This document shows, in pieces, positions 5,707 through 7,569 of a stretch of 7,569 nucleotides of DNA. This DNA comes from Campylobacteraceae bacterium. GTDB taxonomy: Bacteria; Campylobacterota; Campylobacteria; Campylobacterales; Sulfurovaceae. The stretch covers positions 1 through 7,569 of the forward strand of contig JALWQQ010000061.1 of NCBI GenBank assembly GCA_027083075.1, in the 5' to 3' direction. Numbering within the stretch: the first letter of the stretch is position 1; every line of letters starts with the position of its first letter. A program made the position numbers and the translations under genes. The notes under the pieces were generated by a model, which had not been told where the DNA came from, did no database searches, and saw only the letters and a program-made list of their open reading frames with translations.

Positions 5707-6436
5707 AGATAATGTTCCGCACTATTTCCATACTTTGGTGATCGAAATACCACACGATAAAGGTGGCTACCGCTAAAAAAGGCACAAAAGGTACACCGCT
5801 ATCGCGCTTGACAAGTGAAGGGATCATTGCCAGAAGCGCCGCAAGAAAGATCGCGATAAAGAAATTGGGAAATCCGAGTAGTGCTCCCATAGTACCCGCT
5901 ACGATCACATCCGCACCGCCTAAGGCTTCGCGTCGTGCGATCAGTTTTGCAACAAGACCGATCAGGTAAAGCCCGCCCGCGGCAATCGCCGCATCTTTGG
6001 CGGCATCTGAAAAATGAGGTGAGACAAGTGCGGCACCGAGTGCGAAAAAGTTGACACTATCGGGCACCGCCATATAGTCGATATCGATAAAGATCAGCAC
6101 CAAAAGCGCGGCGAAACTTGCCCACAGAAAGGGCAGATACCATACGAAGCCGATCTTATGCCAAATCGCAACAAAGAGTAGACCGCTAAGCAGTTCGACC
6201 AAGGGGTAGCGTGCGGCGATCCTTTCGTCGCAAAAGGCGCACTTGCCGCGCAAAAAGAGCCATGAGAGTAGCGGAATGTTGTGATACCACTTCAAAGGCG
6301 TATGGCAACTTCGGCAATGTGAAGCCGGAAAGGCGATATTTTTCCCCTCGGGGATGCGGTAGATCAGCACATTGAGAAACGAGCCGATGACGATACCGAG
6401 TACAAAGACGGCAGCTGTCGTCGTTAACTCAAGCAT
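5693..6436 (-). CDS. A24 family prepilin peptidase (type IV prepilin leader peptidase/methylase)
   Basis: 247 residues from the ATG at 6436, which has GGAG six bases upstream and overlaps the uppS stop by eight bases. The family cuts the leader from type IV prepilin-like proteins at the inner membrane and usually N-methylates the new end. The N-terminal methylase part is seen as GSFLNVLIYRIPEGKNI (18-34) and two zinc-type pairs, CRSC (41-44) and CAFC (66-69), separated by PLKWYHNIPLLSWLFLRGK. The peptidase part has the first aspartate motif in IDIDYMAVPD (117-126; candidates Asp118/Asp120) and the second in LGGADV (Asp176). The usual GxGD is here GGAD. About eight membrane helices fit. No pilin or type II secretion genes are in the window, so the substrate is not shown. 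Confidence 0.92.
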   Translation of the reverse strand: MLELTTTAAVFVLGIVIGSFLNVLIYRIPEGKNIAFPASHCRSCHTPLKWYHNIPLLSWLFLRGKCAFCDERIAARYPLVELLSGLLFVAIWHKIGFVWYLPFLWASFAALLVLIFIDIDYMAVPDSVNFFALGAALVSPHFSDAAKDAAIAAGGLYLIGLVAKLIARREALGGADVIVAGTMGALLGFPNFFIAIFLAALLAMIPSLVKRDSGVPFVPFLAVATFIVWYFDHQSMEIVRNIIYGQA

Positions 6437-7124
6437 GGATCGCTCCAAATCTTCGTTCGCGCCCCTCGTAAGCTTTGAGGATCTTCGAAAGTTCCGCTTC
6501 GTTGAAGTCCGGCCACATCGTTTCGGTAAAGAAGAGTTCGGCATAGCTTGATTGCCACAAGAGAAAGTTGGAGAGTCGCATCTCGCCGCCGGTACGCACC
6601 ATGATATCGAGTTCACTATAGGGGGTTTGTAGCGCCTCGCTTAGCATCTCGCTCGTGAGTTGTCGTTTACCTTGAGCAATGAGTCGGTTTGCCGCTTCGG
6701 TAATCTCGAGTCTGCCACCATAGTTGAGTGCCATAATTTGCGTTAAAGCCGTATTGTGTTTAGTCTCCTCTTCGAGTGCGTCGATTTGCTCTCTGATCTC
6801 CGCAGTAAATGCATCGAGTGCCCCGATAGCTTTAAATCGTATATTGTGTTTTCGTAGCGTATGTCGCTCCTTTTTAAGATAGCGTAATAGCAGTTGCATC
6901 AAAAAGCGTATTTCCGTTTTCGGTCGCTTCCAGTTTTCAGTGCTGAAGGCATAAAAGGTTGCGGTTTCGATCATAGGATTCTCGGCACAAAACGTAGTGA
7001 TTTTGCGTATCGTCTCCGCCCCCGCTTCGTGCCCTTTGATGCGCGGCAGATTGCGCGCTTGCGCCCATCGCCCGTTACCGTCCATGATGAAGGCGATATG
7101 TTGAGGTGTGTGGGGGTTATGCAT
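6429..7124 (-). CDS. uppS: Isoprenyl transferase / undecaprenyl diphosphate synthase UppS
   Basis: 231 residues from the ATG at 7124. UppS condenses isopentenyl diphosphate units onto farnesyl diphosphate to give C55 undecaprenyl diphosphate, the carrier lipid for peptidoglycan and surface sugars. Motifs in order: HIAFIMDGNGRWA (Asp15 is the catalytic, Mg-binding residue), GHEAGAET (31-38), AFSTENWKRP (59-68), NYGGR (134-138) and VRTGGEMRLSNFLLWQSSYA (176-195), then ELFF and WPDF. All are intact. Tandem ATG codons lie at 7127 and 7124, both preceded by AAGGGG (4 or 7 bases away); 7124 has the better spacing and gives an eight-base overlap with the end of coaBC. A third ATG at 7142 would extend it but sits further inside coaBC and before this ribosome binding site. 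Part of the overlapping minus-strand operon. Confidence 0.95.
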   Translation of the reverse strand: MHNPHTPQHIAFIMDGNGRWAQARNLPRIKGHEAGAETIRKITTFCAENPMIETATFYAFSTENWKRPKTEIRFLMQLLLRYLKKERHTLRKHNIRFKAIGALDAFTAEIREQIDALEEETKHNTALTQIMALNYGGRLEITEAANRLIAQGKRQLTSEMLSEALQTPYSELDIMVRTGGEMRLSNFLLWQSSYAELFFTETMWPDFNEAELSKILKAYEGRERRFGAIHA

Positions 7125-7569
7125 CATCCAACCCCTTGACATGCTCTAAGATGTCAAAAGCAAGTTCTGTTTTGGGTTTTTGCTCGATCGTTACCGTATC
7201 GGTAGCGGTGAGGAGTGTTACGGCATTTTCGTCACTACCGAAGCCCGTTTCGCCCGAGACGATATTGAGACATATCGCATTCGCCCCTTTGCTTTCCAAG
7301 GCGCGTTTGGCTTCTTGGAGTGCGGTATCTGGGTTGCTTTCGGCTTTAAAGCCGACAGTAACGATCCCATCTTTGTCGATGCTTTTTAAGATATCGACGG
7401 TTTGTACCAGTTCCTGTTGCCACACTTCACCGAGTGCCGACTTTTTAAGCTTCCCCTCTTGGGGGTATTTTGCCTTGTAGTCGGCAACGGCAGCGACCAT
7501 AAAGAGGTAGGGGGTCTTTTGGATAAGATGTATCGGCGCATCACTATTCATCGAGGCTTTGCTCATCTT
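7117..7569 (-). CDS. coaBC: CoaBC, C-terminal (phosphopantothenate-cysteine ligase) fragment, 5' end outside window
   Basis: 150 residues of the C-terminal CoaB half; the gene runs off the right edge of the window. CoaBC joins cysteine to 4'-phosphopantothenate and then decarboxylates the product in coenzyme A synthesis. Marks of the ligase domain: MVAAVADYKAKYP, the GKLKK loop (lysine pair contacting the nucleotide), LVQTVDILKSI, TVGFKAE, and KGANAICLNIVSG followed by GFGSDENAVTLL. In E. coli the matching stretch is GFAAET, CANDV and GFNSDNNALHLF, which supports the call. The C terminus has the usual helix LAFDILEHVKG. The stop TAA (7117-7119) overlaps the uppS start. The CoaC (flavin decarboxylase) half should lie upstream, beyond the window, so the fusion itself cannot be seen; a stand-alone CoaB is possible but rarer. 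An ATG at 7566 is internal. Confidence 0.93.
   Translation of the reverse strand, partial: KMSKASMNSDAPIHLIQKTPYLFMVAAVADYKAKYPQEGKLKKSALGEVWQQELVQTVDILKSIDKDGIVTVGFKAESNPDTALQEAKRALESKGANAICLNIVSGETGFGSDENAVTLLTATDTVTIEQKPKTELAFDILEHVKGLDDA

Larger units (their letters stand above)
3965..7569 (-). other. Overlapping operon coaBC-uppS-A24 peptidase-LptF/G permease-truA
   Basis: All four junctions overlap: coaBC/uppS by 8 bases, uppS/peptidase by 8, peptidase/permease by 14, permease/truA by 1 (TGATG). No promoter or terminator is evident between genes, so one transcript from beyond the right edge is expected, with translational coupling. The order matches the block I recall from Campylobacter jejuni (dfp, uppS, peptidase, membrane protein, truA). 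Confidence 0.85.

Noticed and set aside
6437..6616. 60-residue N-terminal extension of the prepilin peptidase
   Set aside because: The extension lies wholly in the uppS gene in another frame, looks non-membrane and unlike the family, while ATG 6436 has a good GGAG and gives the normal N terminus.
7106..7480. 124-codon open frame on the plus strand opposite coaBC
   Set aside because: The minus strand encodes clear CoaB motifs here; the plus-strand product shows no domain and is a shadow.

Overview
The window looks like chromosomal DNA from a Campylobacterota (epsilonproteobacterial) genome. The main reason is the minus-strand gene order coaBC - uppS - A24 prepilin peptidase - LptF/LptG permease - truA. 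From memory this matches the Campylobacter jejuni dfp/uppS/peptidase/membrane protein/truA block (Cj0822 to Cj0827 region). Other supporting signs are HemJ-type protoporphyrinogen oxidase, a small monohaem c-type cytochrome, and TATAAT -10 boxes without a clear -35 box. No tRNA, rRNA, CRISPR array, insertion sequence or phage gene was seen.

Layout. The left part (1-3525) is on the plus strand. It holds the C-terminal end of a thioredoxin-fold protein, then a YidB-like (DUF937-type) protein with its own extended -10 promoter. Next come a secreted endonuclease/exonuclease/phosphatase (EEP) family protein with an extra C-terminal domain, hemJ two bases behind it, and a DUF2231-like four-helix membrane protein with a coiled coil and a Thr/Ser/Asn-rich tail. 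The right part (3522-7569) is on the minus strand. It is a tight, overlapping cell-envelope/housekeeping operon: coaBC (entering from the right edge), uppS, prepilin peptidase, LptF/LptG-type permease and truA. A small cytochrome c follows from its own promoter. The two halves meet tail to tail at 3522-3525, where the stop codons of the membrane protein and the cytochrome overlap.

How they fit together. uppS (undecaprenyl carrier lipid) and the LptF/G-like permease (lipopolysaccharide export) serve envelope building, while coaBC makes coenzyme A and truA modifies tRNA. HemJ makes protoporphyrin IX, and the periplasmic cytochrome needs haem, but they lie on opposite strands in separate units. 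All junctions in the minus-strand operon overlap, which suggests translational coupling.

This is mostly ordinary core genome. I found no convincing new multi-gene system. The points most worth a second look are the SD-less start and unrecognised C-terminal domain of the EEP protein, the corrected cytochrome start, the inverted repeats in the tail of the DUF2231-like gene, and the variant GxAD motif in the prepilin peptidase.
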